This document shows positions 35,381 through 43,694 of a stretch of 64,000 nt of DNA, in pieces. The DNA comes from Roseburia sp. AM59-24XD. Lineage in GTDB: Bacteria > Bacillota > Clostridia > Lachnospirales > Lachnospiraceae. Where the stretch lies: positions 18,725-82,724 of the forward strand of contig NZ_QUET01000017.1 in the NCBI RefSeq assembly GCF_003478445.1, given 5' to 3'. Each line of letters starts with the position of its first letter. Positions within the stretch are counted from its first letter, which is position 1. Position numbers and translations under genes: made by a program. The notes below the pieces were generated by a model that saw only the letters and a list, made by a program, of their open reading frames with translations, was not told the origin of the DNA and ran no database searches.

Positions 35381-35902
35381 ATGGAGACAAAAACGACGTC
35401 CGATAAAGCAAATGCTAAAGCGGACAGCAATTTGAAACAAGTAAAAATATACATAGATATGCAATGGAAGGGGTCTCTGAAAAAGGGGAGTGCTGTATAC
35501 TCCATCGTACTGGAGACGACGCTCAAGGGACGGACTTATACTGCAGTCCATCACGGCGAGGTGGTAAACACCACCCAAAACCGTGCGATTCTGCATATTT
35601 CAAGGATCGCCCTGTCCCATCTGAGGGGAAATTATAATCTGGAGATTCATGCGGCCAGTGGGTACCTTGCTGGAGGATTTAACCTCTGCCGGTTCCAGTC
35701 GGCAGCAGAGCGGGAGTATCAGGCAACGAAGAACGCTGACCTGATCGATAAGCTTCTCAAAACGGCAGCAGGTCATGCCATTCGCATAGTGCCGGAGCAG
35801 CATCACGCCTATACAGACTGGATGCGCAAGGAACGGAAAAAAGGGCAGAAGGGCGAAAGTGACCCGAAGATGTGGGAAAAGACCATTGATGATAAGAGAT
35901 AG
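35381..35902 (+). CDS. RNase H-like fold protein
   Basis: 173 aa from ATG 35381 (AAAGAGGTG upstream). A beta-rich start (VKIYIDMQWKGSLKKGSAVY) is followed by helix and strand elements (NRAILHISRIALSHLRGNYN, then LEIHAASGYLAGGF) and a late K-N-A-D-L-I-D-K-L segment, matching the RNase HI order. The DEDD acid residues are not fully kept: the strand that normally carries TDS reads HAAS, so it may be catalytically inactive or use other residues. The frame is continuous with Rep. Confidence 0.5.
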   Translation: METKTTSDKANAKADSNLKQVKIYIDMQWKGSLKKGSAVYSIVLETTLKGRTYTAVHHGEVVNTTQNRAILHISRIALSHLRGNYNLEIHAASGYLAGGFNLCRFQSAAEREYQATKNADLIDKLLKTAAGHAIRIVPEQHHAYTDWMRKERKKGQKGESDPKMWEKTIDDKR

Positions 35903-35927
35903 CCGAAGGGCGGAAAGGATAAATCAT

Positions 35928-37385
35928 ATGACAGAAAATATAAAAATGATGGTGCTGCAGATGCCGGTAAGCCAGCTTGAGCATCATCCGGACAATCCAC
36001 GAAAGGAGCTGGGAGATCTGACGGAGCTGGCGGACAGCATCGGCAAGAAGGGCGTCATGCAGAATCTGACGATCATCCCGCAGGAATGCAGAGATCTTCC
36101 GGTGGAGCAGCAGCCGGGCATGTCACAGATCAGAATGGATGCGACATTCTATGTGCTGATCGGCAACCGACGGATGGAGGCGGCAAAGCAGGCGGGGCTT
36201 AAGACTCTTCCCTGCCGGATCGTCACAGGGCTTTCCAAGAAAGACCAGATCGCCATCATGCTGGAGGAGAATATGCAGAGGAATGATCTGACCATCAAAG
36301 AGCAGGGGGACAGCTTCCAGCTCATGTTGGATCTCGGAGACTCCGTGGAGGATATCAGGGAAAAGACCGGCTTTAGCAAGAGTACGATCTACCATCGGCT
36401 CAATATCGCCAAGCTGGACGGGGACATTCTGCAGGAGAAAGAGGAGGACGAAAGCTTCCAGCTCACCATGGCCGATATGTACGCCCTGGAGAAGATTGAG
36501 AGTGTAGAGAAAAGAAATGAGGTACTGAAGAAAGCAACCGGCAGCAGCAACCTCCGATACCTTGCCGATCAGGCAGCAGATGAGGAGAAAGAAGAAAAAC
36601 GTCTGGAGAGATTTGCAGAGTGTATGCAGGCACTTGACATTGAAAAGGCACCAAAGGGAACAGCAGCATGGTCCAATGGATGGAAGATTACAAGGAGCAT
36701 AAACCTGTCGGCGAAGTTTAAAACAGACGAAAACTTTGAACAGGAACTGCAGGAGCTGGAGTTATTAGAGACAGACAAGGAAATGGGGTGGAAGGAGGAA
36801 TATGGATGGGCTTATGTGATGGAGAAGAGAGAACTGCAGGAGCAGAGCACAGAAACCTCTGCGGAGCAGAATGCAGCACGATCAAAAGCACAGCTCCAGG
36901 GGGAGAATACAGAACGGATCCGGAAGCAGTGCAAGCAGATCGTAGAAAGCATGAGAGCACTTATTTACAGAACGATCACAGAAAAGAGATGGGTCAACAG
37001 CATAGGAGGGACGGGAAAAATAACGGATGCCCTTTGGAATTTTTTGTTGAAAGAAGAACTAAGCGTGTCTTATGTGGCATTGGAGGATTTCTTTGACTGG
37101 GATATTCTGGAGGAAATCAGGGATAATCCGGATAAATATGCAGAGGTGATGAAAGAGAAAACAGAACCCATATTGCGAGGAGAACAGATGCTGATCTTTG
37201 TCTGGAGTGAGTTCGAACATACTACCTCCGTATACTATGACGGAAGATACAATAAGGAAGCTGCCGGGGGACTTCTGGAAATGGCAGCCATCCTGAAAGA
37301 TTACGGATTCAGCCTTACCGAAACCGAACAGAGTGTTCTGGATGGCAGCAGTCCATTGTACACGAAGGAGGAATATGGTGCATAG
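35928..37385 (+). CDS. ParB/RepB/Spo0J-family protein
   Basis: 485 aa; ATG 35928 after GGAAAGGA. The ParB N-terminal nuclease/CTPase-like fold is visible (HHPDNPRKELGDLTELADSI, IGNRRMEAAKQAGLKTLPCR, EENMQRNDLTIKEQ), followed by an HTH (DIREKTGFSKSTIYHRLNI). The C-terminal 250 residues are unusual, acidic and long, and unlike chromosomal ParB. No parA is nearby, so partition is not the likely role; phage ParB-like proteins can act as nucleases or regulators. Confidence 0.8.
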   Translation: MTENIKMMVLQMPVSQLEHHPDNPRKELGDLTELADSIGKKGVMQNLTIIPQECRDLPVEQQPGMSQIRMDATFYVLIGNRRMEAAKQAGLKTLPCRIVTGLSKKDQIAIMLEENMQRNDLTIKEQGDSFQLMLDLGDSVEDIREKTGFSKSTIYHRLNIAKLDGDILQEKEEDESFQLTMADMYALEKIESVEKRNEVLKKATGSSNLRYLADQAADEEKEEKRLERFAECMQALDIEKAPKGTAAWSNGWKITRSINLSAKFKTDENFEQELQELELLETDKEMGWKEEYGWAYVMEKRELQEQSTETSAEQNAARSKAQLQGENTERIRKQCKQIVESMRALIYRTITEKRWVNSIGGTGKITDALWNFLLKEELSVSYVALEDFFDWDILEEIRDNPDKYAEVMKEKTEPILRGEQMLIFVWSEFEHTTSVYYDGRYNKEAAGGLLEMAAILKDYGFSLTETEQSVLDGSSPLYTKEEYGA

Positions 37386-37743
37386 ATGTGAAATCCCCGG
37401 CTGCATCCATGAAGGATGCCATAGCCATCATATCGTGTTCCGCTCCCAGGGCGGACCGGACATTACAATGAACCTGATACGGCTTTGCCCGTATCATCAT
37501 AACATGTCTCCGGAAGGGGTACATATGAATCCAGCGTTGGACAAGCGTTTGAAGTGTGTGTTGCAGCGGGAATACGAAGTGTTACTTCCGGAAAATGAGC
37601 AGCCAGTGGATCTGGTAGCTGACCGGATCGGCATGAGCAAGAAAAAAGCAGAGAAGTATTTCTCGAAGGTCCAAAAGAATCCGGACGGCACCATGGATAG
37701 AGAGGACATTATCCGCCGGCTAATGGGCGGAAGACTTTATTGA
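37375..37743 (+). CDS. HNH endonuclease, small
   Basis: 122 aa; ATG 37375 overlaps the end of the ParB gene and follows AAGGAGG. HNH core: C-x4-C, HSHHIVFRSQGG, then NLIRLCPYHHN. C-terminal half is helical (ADRIGMSKKKAEKYFSKV). Probably a phage DNA-processing nuclease; a second HNH lies near the terminase genes. Confidence 0.8.
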   Translation: MVHRCEIPGCIHEGCHSHHIVFRSQGGPDITMNLIRLCPYHHNMSPEGVHMNPALDKRLKCVLQREYEVLLPENEQPVDLVADRIGMSKKKAEKYFSKVQKNPDGTMDREDIIRRLMGGRLY

Positions 37744-37765
37744 AATTATTGAGAGGAGAAAAACG

Positions 37766-37933
37766 ATGGCAAAAATCAAAATGGACTGTATCTCTTATGA
37801 CGGTATGAGCAACAAGCCGATCCAGAGCCGGTGCAGAGCGTTGAAGAAGCTTTATTGCAGCTGCGAGGAAAAATGCAGCTTTTACAAGAGCCGGTCAGAA
37901 TACAACATGGACGGCAGCAGGAAGAAAAGGTGA
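37766..37933 (+). CDS. cysteine-rich small protein, 55 aa
   Basis: ATG 37766 after GAGAGGAG. Cys pattern C-x13-C-x7-C-S-C-x4-C suggests zinc binding (YCSCEEKCSFYKSR). Lysine-rich ends. Typical of phage zinc-ribbon-like accessory proteins, function unknown. Confidence 0.55.
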   Translation: MAKIKMDCISYDGMSNKPIQSRCRALKKLYCSCEEKCSFYKSRSEYNMDGSRKKR

Positions 37934-37937
37934 TCAC

Positions 37938-38318
37938 ATGAGCAGAAAATTAACAGACTGCAAGTGGCCGGACTGCTTTCATTGTGATCGCCCGGACTGC
38001 GAATACAACGGAACGATCAAAGAGGATGGTAAGTATTTGAACAAGCTGATTTTATGGAGTAAATATCAGCACGCCTGCGAAGCAAGTGTAACGGCAAGGC
38101 AGGCGTATGAAAACCGTCATCCGGAGGTGATGGCAAACGAAATATATGCAAGAATAGTACATCCGCTGCCAAGGGCAGCAGAGAAAGGAGAACAAGATGT
38201 ATTTAACACTGGGAATATTAGTCATATGCATTATGGCGATAACATGGATTCTCCTGTTACCTTTATTTCCGGCAATCGGGGAATATTACCTGATGCTGAA
38301 AAAGAGGTTAGCAGATGA
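37938..38318 (+). CDS. hypothetical phage protein with Cys cluster; 3' end uncertain
   Basis: ATG 37938 after AAAAGGTGAT. N-terminal CKWPDCFHCDRPDCEYNG looks zinc-binding. As written it is 126 aa, but its last 40 codons overlap a well-formed membrane-protein gene (38197-38358) and have no natural composition. One lost base near the GGGCAGCAG at 38172-38180 would end it at 38203-38207 instead, in line with the many single-base losses here. Confidence 0.45.
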   Translation: MSRKLTDCKWPDCFHCDRPDCEYNGTIKEDGKYLNKLILWSKYQHACEASVTARQAYENRHPEVMANEIYARIVHPLPRAAEKGEQDVFNTGNISHMHYGDNMDSPVTFISGNRGILPDAEKEVSR

Positions 38319-38358
38319 AAATATAAAAGAAAAAGAAAAGGAGACAAACAATGAATAA
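38197..38358 (+). CDS. small membrane protein upstream of SPFH gene
   Basis: 53 aa; ATG 38197 after AAAGGAG. One long membrane helix (LTLGILVICIMAITWILLLP) then a charged tail (LMLKKRLADENIKEKEK). Its stop overlaps the start of the SPFH gene, so the two are coupled and may form a membrane complex. Confidence 0.55.
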   Translation: MYLTLGILVICIMAITWILLLPLFPAIGEYYLMLKKRLADENIKEKEKETNNE

Positions 38359-39222
38359 CACAAAAACTGGAGGAGTTATTGCAGGAATTATTATGGTGCT
38401 GGTGGTTGTAATGTTTGCGATTAATATTCAGGTCATTCCGGCCGGATATGTGGGCGTGCAGTACAACATTAACAAAGGCGTGGAAGAGAAGGTTCTGGGA
38501 CAGGCTGGCATATTACTGCGCCGACAGTGAAAGTAAAAACGTATACCGTAGGACTGGAGCAGTCATACCTGACGAAGGAGAAGAAAGGTGACTCCAAAAA
38601 GGACGAAAGCTTTTCGGCGAGCTCCTCAGAAGGAAAAGCTCTGCAGATTGATCTTACATATTCGTATCAGTTTAAGGCTGATAAGGTAAGCGAAGTATTT
38701 ACCAGATTTAAGGGACAGAACGGTGAAGATGTTCGAGACAGGTTTATCAAGCCGAATATTGTTTCCTGGACCAAAGAGGTGATTTCACGGTATAAGGTAT
38801 CGGACATTTTAGGATCTGAGAGGGCAAATGTCAATACGGCATTGACTGAATATCTGGCTGATAAGTTTGAAGAATATGGCATCACGATCAGCAACGTGTC
38901 TTTGATCGATATTACAGTAGACCAAAAGACCAGAGAAGCTATCAACGCTAAGATTACGGCGCAGCAGGAAGCAGAAACCCAGAAAATTAATAATCAGACT
39001 GCCATTGATAAGGCAAAGGCAGATGCAGAAGTACAGAAGACCGAAGCAGAAGCAAAGGCAAATGCGGAGCTGATATCGGCAGAAGCGGAGGCCAAAGCAA
39101 ACAAGAAGCTCAGTAATTCCATTACGGACGAGCTGATTAAAATGAAAGAAGCGGAAGCCCGCCTCAAGCACGGATGGATTACAATTTCCGGAGCAGATAA
39201 TACCATTGTGAAAGAAAAATAA
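38351..39222 (+). CDS. SPFH/band-7 (prohibitin-like) membrane protein, frameshifted as sequenced
   Basis: ATG 38351. A membrane helix (GVIAGIIMVLVVVMFAIN) is followed by V-I-P-A-G-Y-V-G-V. One G missing at 38503-38504 breaks the frame; restored, QGWHITAPTVKVKTYTVGLE continues through the SPFH domain and a long coiled-coil with repeated EAEAKANAEL units to 39222 (290 aa). SPFH proteins organise membrane microdomains and can regulate proteases. Their presence in temperate Firmicutes phages is known but unexplained. Coupled to the small membrane protein upstream. Confidence 0.75.
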
Positions 39223-39310
39223 TTTGGCAGCAGATCAACAGGAGAATCACAGCCGGGTCCTGAAAAGGATCCGGCAAATATAAACTGCAATAACGAAATG
39301 AGAGGTAATT

Positions 39311-39616
39311 ATGACAGATCAGGAATTAAAAGAAGTAATACAGGAAATCAAGAACAGCACCATGCCGATTCAAACGCAGCAGAAGCTTATTGATGAGCTG
39401 GAGGGCAGCAGATGGATTCCGATAGATGAGCGGCAGCCAGAAACGGACACATACATTTTGGTGTCCTTTGAGAACTGCAATATGCCTGATATCGCAAGAT
39501 ATGAAGAGGATAAAAATGGCGGCGCATTCTATCCGGGCGATGAGGAAAGAAGTTATAAATCGTTTGGACTGATTGTAAGCGCATGGAAACCGTTGCCGGA
39601 TAACTGGAAAAATTGA
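39311..39616 (+). CDS. DUF551-domain phage protein
   Basis: 101 aa; ATG 39311 after GAGAGG. Residues about 35-100 match DUF551: W-I-P-I-D-E-R-Q-P, V-S-F-E-N-C and a terminal SAWKPLPDNW. Frequent in phages, function unknown. Confidence 0.7.
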   Translation: MTDQELKEVIQEIKNSTMPIQTQQKLIDELEGSRWIPIDERQPETDTYILVSFENCNMPDIARYEEDKNGGAFYPGDEERSYKSFGLIVSAWKPLPDNWKN

Positions 39617-39628
39617 GAGGTGAGGATA

Positions 39629-39913
39629 ATGAGTGATATTATTTACGATGTAATTTTGAAGAGACATAATGGCAGTTCAAGGTCTGACGTATGTATTTTT
39701 TATGACGAGGATAAAGAACTGGCTGTTGCTGCAATGGCTGATTATAACAGGAAGAATGGCTTTTCAATTACAGAAAAAGGCGGTCGTTTCTCTATTGCCG
39801 ACATCGTTCTTCGGGAGCGGAAAGCTACTGGAGAGGTGATTAGTGAAAATCCATACCGTGAGATTTTTGACACAGTGACAGGAAAAAGAATTGAGAGGAG
39901 CGAAAAAGAATGA
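39629..39913 (+). CDS. hypothetical phage protein, 94 aa
   Basis: ATG 39629 after GAGGTGAGGA. Contains YDVILKRHNGSSRSDVCIF and DIVLRERKATGEVI. Last 4 bases overlap the next start (ATGA). Confidence 0.5.
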   Translation: MSDIIYDVILKRHNGSSRSDVCIFYDEDKELAVAAMADYNRKNGFSITEKGGRFSIADIVLRERKATGEVISENPYREIFDTVTGKRIERSEKE

Positions 39914-40170
39914 GGTTAATTGATGCGGATAAGTTGAATTTTTTAGAACAACATTACAATAAAAGCCAGATGAAAGCGATTCTTGATTTTTTGGATGCAC
40001 AACCTACAGCCTATGATGTTGACAAGGTTGTGAAAAAGTTGGAAGAAAGAAAATCACTTTATAAAAGATTGCAAAAACTAAAAGACAGAGATTTTATAGG
40101 ATACGGCTACAAAATAGAAGCAATAGATGATGCAATTGAGATAGTAAAGGAGAATATTAATCATGAATAA
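39910..40170 (+). CDS. hypothetical phage protein of the IDADxL...PTA type
   Basis: 86 aa; begins MRLIDADKL and has F-L-D-A-Q-P-T-A-Y-D-V, a pattern very common among small Firmicutes phage proteins of unknown role, followed by a basic helix. It overlaps ssb by 8 bp. Confidence 0.6.
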   Translation: MRLIDADKLNFLEQHYNKSQMKAILDFLDAQPTAYDVDKVVKKLEERKSLYKRLQKLKDRDFIGYGYKIEAIDDAIEIVKENINHE

Positions 40171-40615
40171 AGCAATCTTAATGGGTCGTCTGACCCGTGA
40201 TCCGGAGATCAGATACAGCTCCGGCGATGAACCAACAGCGATTGCAAGATATACCCTTGCAGTCGACCGCAGATATAAGCGTCAGGGAGATGACCAGACA
40301 GCGGACTTTATCAATTGTGTTGTCTTCGGCAGGGGAGCAGAGTTTGCGGAGAATTATCTTCATCAGGGTACCAAGATCGTGGCCAGTGGACGGATCCAGA
40401 CCGGAAGCTACACGAACAAAGACGGTCACAAGGTATACACCACGGAGGTGGTGATTGAGGAACAGGAGTTTGCTGAGAGCAAAGCAGCGCAGAATGGAAA
40501 TACCCAGAACGGCAGCAGTACAAGAAACGAACCACGGCAGGCGCCGGCGTCTGATCCGGGAGACGGCTTCATGGATATTCCGGATGCAATCGAGGAGGAG
40601 CTGCCATTCAATTAA
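40163..40615 (+). CDS. ssb: single-stranded DNA-binding protein
   Basis: 150 aa OB-fold protein: MNKAILMGRLTRDPEIRYS, ADFINCVVFGR, TKIVASGRIQTGSY; the C-terminal acidic tip is DAIEEELPFN, close to the classic D-D-I-P-F. It coats ssDNA made by the rolling-circle-type Rep. Start ATG 40163 after AAAGGAG. Confidence 0.93.
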   Translation: MNKAILMGRLTRDPEIRYSSGDEPTAIARYTLAVDRRYKRQGDDQTADFINCVVFGRGAEFAENYLHQGTKIVASGRIQTGSYTNKDGHKVYTTEVVIEEQEFAESKAAQNGNTQNGSSTRNEPRQAPASDPGDGFMDIPDAIEEELPFN

Positions 40616-40627
40616 AAGGAGGGTCGC

Positions 40628-40897
40628 ATGGCAAAGAAAGAATTAACCAGAAAAGAATACGAGAAGATTAAGCGCATGGATCATCACGCAATGAAGTGTT
40701 ACATAGAAAGTGTTTACCAGTCCGGCTATGATGCCGGGGCAAGAGAAGAGCCGGTAGATCCAACACACAACAAAATGCCGGCGATCGATCGGATCCGTGA
40801 CGAGATAGGTAAGATCAAAGGTATTGGCGAAAAGAAGCAGCAGGCAGTGATAGATGTGATTATCGAAAAATGGGAACAGGAGGGCAGCAGATGTTAA
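40628..40897 (+). CDS. small helix-hairpin-helix-like phage protein
   Basis: 89 aa; ATG 40628 after AAAAGGAGGG. The end holds IGKIKGIGEKKQQAVIDVI, a helix-hairpin-helix look (G-I-G), so it may bind DNA non-specifically. Located after ssb. Confidence 0.55.
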   Translation: MAKKELTRKEYEKIKRMDHHAMKCYIESVYQSGYDAGAREEPVDPTHNKMPAIDRIRDEIGKIKGIGEKKQQAVIDVIIEKWEQEGSRC

Positions 40898-41304
40898 GCG
40901 AGGAAGTAAAGAAGATGAGATTGCAGCATATGTCTCTGGTACCGACAGAGGGAGCTTGTAAATTCTGTGGACAGATCACAGCCATAGAGGTACCAGAGGA
41001 CTGGCTGGACGAAGAGAAAAACGAATATGCGACAGAAATGTGTAAGTGTCCGGAAGCAGACTGGTATCGACTGAACAAGCTCAAGAAAGAAAAAGGACGG
41101 AAGAGAGTCAGATCATTATTTGAACGGGATCAGTCTGATGCTGTCAAAAGCTTCCTGCAGGCAGCAGTGGAATTGATCGCGGATGAAGACATCAGCAGCA
41201 TCACGGTCAAGATTGATGATGTAACAAAGGCAGACATTAAAACGGGATCAAAAGGCGGTATCAGGGTAGAAAGGACGGATACCACAAAACAGATGGAGGA
41301 GTAG
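40891..41304 (+). CDS. hypothetical phage protein with zinc-finger-like Cys pairs
   Basis: 137 aa; ATG 40891 after GGAGGG, overlapping the previous gene by 7 bp. C-K-F-C near residue 23 and C-K-C near 48 could bind zinc. Ends with basic/Thr-rich tail. Unknown function. Confidence 0.5.
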   Translation: MLSEEVKKMRLQHMSLVPTEGACKFCGQITAIEVPEDWLDEEKNEYATEMCKCPEADWYRLNKLKKEKGRKRVRSLFERDQSDAVKSFLQAAVELIADEDISSITVKIDDVTKADIKTGSKGGIRVERTDTTKQMEE

Positions 41305-41307
41305 ACA

Positions 41308-41853
41308 ATGGTAAGTAAGGAGACAAAGGAAACGATCTTGGCCACGATAGACGAAGTATTCCAAAAGATGAATTCCATCTCATGGATTGATCGTCAAAAG
41401 GCAATGTCCAAGGAAGCATTTAAGAACACAGAAAAGATCCTGTATTGTTTCAATGTTCTGAAGGAGCATGTCTCGAATGAGCAGGAGTACCTTGAGATTG
41501 CACTGCACGGGAAAAGTAAATCAATCACCTCCATTAAAAACGGCGGAGGACAGGTTGATGATGATACGAAGCTGCGTGACAGGATGGATTCCTACCGGCG
41601 TAGCCTAAACGACGTGGAGCGAGTAGAAGCAGCGTTGGAGCATATCCGGGGCATGAAAGGCTATGAAGTCATCGAGGCAAGATATTTTAATCGTAAACCA
41701 GGTGGCGATAATTACACTTGGGAAGAAATTGCCGGGACGCTGGCCGGATCAGACGGATATTCAGAGAATCTGAATGAAAAGACGGTCCGGGCATATAAGA
41801 ATAAGCTGATCAAGGAGATGGCAGTTTATTTATTTGGGTCCGATGCGATATAA
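41308..41853 (+). CDS. RinA/ArpU-like late transcription regulator
   Basis: 181 aa; ATG 41308. The C-terminal third has IEARYFNRKPGGDNYTWEEI and NEKTVRAYKNKLIKEMAVYL, a sigma-region-4-like HTH seen in phage ArpU/RinA late activators. The N-terminal part is a helical domain. It is the last early gene, directly before the late promoter, as RinA-type genes usually are. Confidence 0.7.
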   Translation: MVSKETKETILATIDEVFQKMNSISWIDRQKAMSKEAFKNTEKILYCFNVLKEHVSNEQEYLEIALHGKSKSITSIKNGGGQVDDDTKLRDRMDSYRRSLNDVERVEAALEHIRGMKGYEVIEARYFNRKPGGDNYTWEEIAGTLAGSDGYSENLNEKTVRAYKNKLIKEMAVYLFGSDAI

Positions 41854-41885
41854 TATTGCCCGAATTGCGACCCTAGACATATGCT

Positions 41886-41928
41886 TTTTAACGTGTTAAA
41901 ATTTTTACAATTAGTTTTTTGTTATAAT
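41886..41928 (+). promoter_or_regulatory. late promoter with activator-type palindrome
   Basis: Perfect TATAAT (41923-41928) but no -35 match. Instead a perfect palindrome TTTTAAC-GT-GTTAAAA (41886-41901) is centred about 41.5 bp before the expected start near 41935, the standard position for a class II activator. Confidence 0.55.
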
Positions 41929-41935
41929 TCATTAA

Positions 41936-41970
41936 GGCGTATTTTCTTTGAAGGAAATGCGTCTTTTTTT
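41936..41970 (+). terminator. intrinsic terminator/attenuator between early and late genes
   Basis: GGCGTATTTTC, loop TTTGAA, GGAAATGCGTC (11 bp, some G-U), then seven T. It begins within one or two bases of the expected late start, so it either ends early transcription or attenuates late transcription. Confidence 0.7.
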
Positions 41971-41985
41971 GTTAGGAGGATTTCT

Positions 41986-42222
41986 ATGAGTGATAAGATG
42001 AGAAGAAAACTTTGCAGCAGAAAAATGTGGATGAGCATTGCCAGCTTTGCATCGATGATTGCCGTGTATTTCGGTACAGCAGACAGTGAAGCACAGAGAA
42101 TTGCCGCTTTGATCATGGCAGGTGCTTCAGTAATCGGATATGTGATCGGAGAGGGACTGGCCGACAGTTCTCCATCCTATGAGGTGGCAGAACTTACAAG
42201 TGAAGGGAATAAGGAGGAGTAA
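41986..42222 (+). CDS. phage holin
   Basis: 78 aa; ATG 41986 after AGGAGG. Basic N-terminus, two hydrophobic segments (MSIASFASMIAVYFG and IAALIMAGASVIGYVIG) and charged tail; holin-like and directly ahead of an endolysin. First gene of the late operon. Confidence 0.75.
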   Translation: MSDKMRRKLCSRKMWMSIASFASMIAVYFGTADSEAQRIAALIMAGASVIGYVIGEGLADSSPSYEVAELTSEGNKEE

Positions 42223-42224
42223 AT

Positions 42225-42446
42225 ATGATAGATTGGAACACGGTAGTGGTAGCCTTATGTGGATTTGCCGGAACATGTGTCGGTTCATGGGGCGGATTAA
42301 AGCTTAATAGCTATCGAATAGAGCAGCTTGAGAAAAAAGTGGATAAGCATAATAACTTTGCAGAGCGCATACCGGTCGTTGAGGAAAAGCTGAAAGTATG
42401 TGAGCATCGTATTGCGGATTTGGAGGATGATAAAAATGGCAGTTAA
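42225..42446 (+). CDS. holin-associated membrane/coiled-coil protein
   Basis: 73 aa; one membrane segment (VVALCGFAGTCVGSWGG) then the coiled-coil YRIEQLEKKVDKHNN. This pattern is common in lysis cassettes of Firmicutes phages (XhlA-like role). It overlaps the endolysin gene by 11 bp. Confidence 0.6.
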   Translation: MIDWNTVVVALCGFAGTCVGSWGGLKLNSYRIEQLEKKVDKHNNFAERIPVVEEKLKVCEHRIADLEDDKNGS

Positions 42447-43146
42447 AATTGGACATGCATCAATCGATGAAAACGGAAGAATTGTCGGAGGGAAAGTCGG
42501 AGATCAGACCGGCAAAGAGATCTGTATCCGCGAATGGTATAAAAAGTCCTGGAATGTGATGTTGATCTGCACAGATGAAAAGATTGCAGATAAAGCAGCA
42601 GACTATATGGAGACTATCTGTAAGAATGACAATTATGGATACGATCAGGGACAGAGAACAACCGGCTATACATCAATTAAAAAGAATGGAGTAGCGAAAG
42701 GAAAGGGAGAATTTGACTGCAGCAGTCTTATTGCTTCCTGCTATAATCTTGCCGGATTAGATGTCAATGTGAATTGCACAACAAGGAATCTTCGAAAGGC
42801 ACTTCTTGCAACAGGGAAGTTTAAGGCATACGAAGATGCTGCGCATATCAAAACATCAGATTATGCACTGCGCGGCGCCGTGTATCTGTCAGAAGGTCAT
42901 CATGTTGTAATGGCACTTGGAAAAGGAAGTAAGCAGCTTGAAAAAAAGACCCAGAATGCCAGCGACTACGGCAGCAGATATAAAGTAACCGCGGATATGT
43001 TAAATGTCCGGAAAGGTCCTGGTACAAAATACCGGATTCTGAAAGTGTTACGGAAAGGCGCAGAAGTGAAGATTTCTGAAAAGCAGGATGAATGGGGGAA
43101 ATATTCCGAGGGCTGGATCAGTCTGAAATATGCAAAGAAGGTGTAG
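42436..43146 (+). CDS. endolysin, NlpC/P60-CHAP-like with SH3 domain
   Basis: 236 aa; ATG 42436 after GGAGG. Cysteine peptidase core: GEFDCSSLIASCY with Cys95 and GHHVVMAL with His155/156; C-terminal SH3b wall-binding domain (about 180-236; TADMLNVRKGPGTKYRIL). It cleaves peptidoglycan peptide links at lysis. Confidence 0.85.
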   Translation: MAVKIGHASIDENGRIVGGKVGDQTGKEICIREWYKKSWNVMLICTDEKIADKAADYMETICKNDNYGYDQGQRTTGYTSIKKNGVAKGKGEFDCSSLIASCYNLAGLDVNVNCTTRNLRKALLATGKFKAYEDAAHIKTSDYALRGAVYLSEGHHVVMALGKGSKQLEKKTQNASDYGSRYKVTADMLNVRKGPGTKYRILKVLRKGAEVKISEKQDEWGKYSEGWISLKYAKKV

Positions 43147-43149
43147 CCT

Positions 43150-43683
43150 ATGCAGAAAAAGAAAGCTGGAAGAAAAGGGAAATATGAAACACATATCAAA
43201 CCATTTCTTCCGGCTATTTTAGAGATGCGCCGAACGATGACCGAACGCCAGATTGCCGAGAAGCTGGGGATTGCATATAGTACCTTTTCAAAATACAAAG
43301 ACCAATTTCCGGAATTTTCGGAAGTGCTGGAAAAGGGAAAACGTAATCTTGTAGCAGATCTGAGATCTGCACTGATCAAACGTGCGGAAGGATATGTTTA
43401 CACCGAGATCCACGAAACAAAAACGCAAATAAAACTTCCGACAGATCTGCAGATGAAATTGCTCAAGAGCGGCGTATCTGAGGAAGAACTAAAAGAACTC
43501 TGCACAGCGCAGCTTGTCAAACGTGAGGTTAAGCATAAGCAGGCACATCCGGATGTGGCTGCGATCAATCTTGCATTAAAGAATTATGATAAGGATAACT
43601 GGTCGAATGATCCACAGATGCTTGAACTTCGCAAGAAAGAGATTGAGCTGAGAGAGCGGCAGATTGAACAGAACGAATGGTAA
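43150..43683 (+). CDS. HTH phage protein, terminase-small-subunit-like
   Basis: 177 aa; the start (KPFLPAILEMRRTMTERQIA) is followed by the HTH EKLGIAYSTFSKYKDQFPEF; the C-terminus is a charged helix. Similar proteins lie near packaging genes in Firmicutes phages. A P27-type small subunit occurs 4 kb downstream, so this may be an accessory packaging or regulatory protein. Confidence 0.5.
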   Translation: MQKKKAGRKGKYETHIKPFLPAILEMRRTMTERQIAEKLGIAYSTFSKYKDQFPEFSEVLEKGKRNLVADLRSALIKRAEGYVYTEIHETKTQIKLPTDLQMKLLKSGVSEEELKELCTAQLVKREVKHKQAHPDVAAINLALKNYDKDNWSNDPQMLELRKKEIELRERQIEQNEW

Positions 43684-43694
43684 GGAGGGCAATT

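Noticed and set aside
35928..37385. ParB as evidence for a plasmid-prophage partition system
   Set aside because: No parA or clear parS cluster nearby, and integrase plus att repeats show chromosomal integration.
38503..38504. Programmed frameshift in the SPFH gene
   Set aside because: No slippery heptamer or downstream structure; pattern is the AGGGC-to-AGGC loss seen elsewhere.
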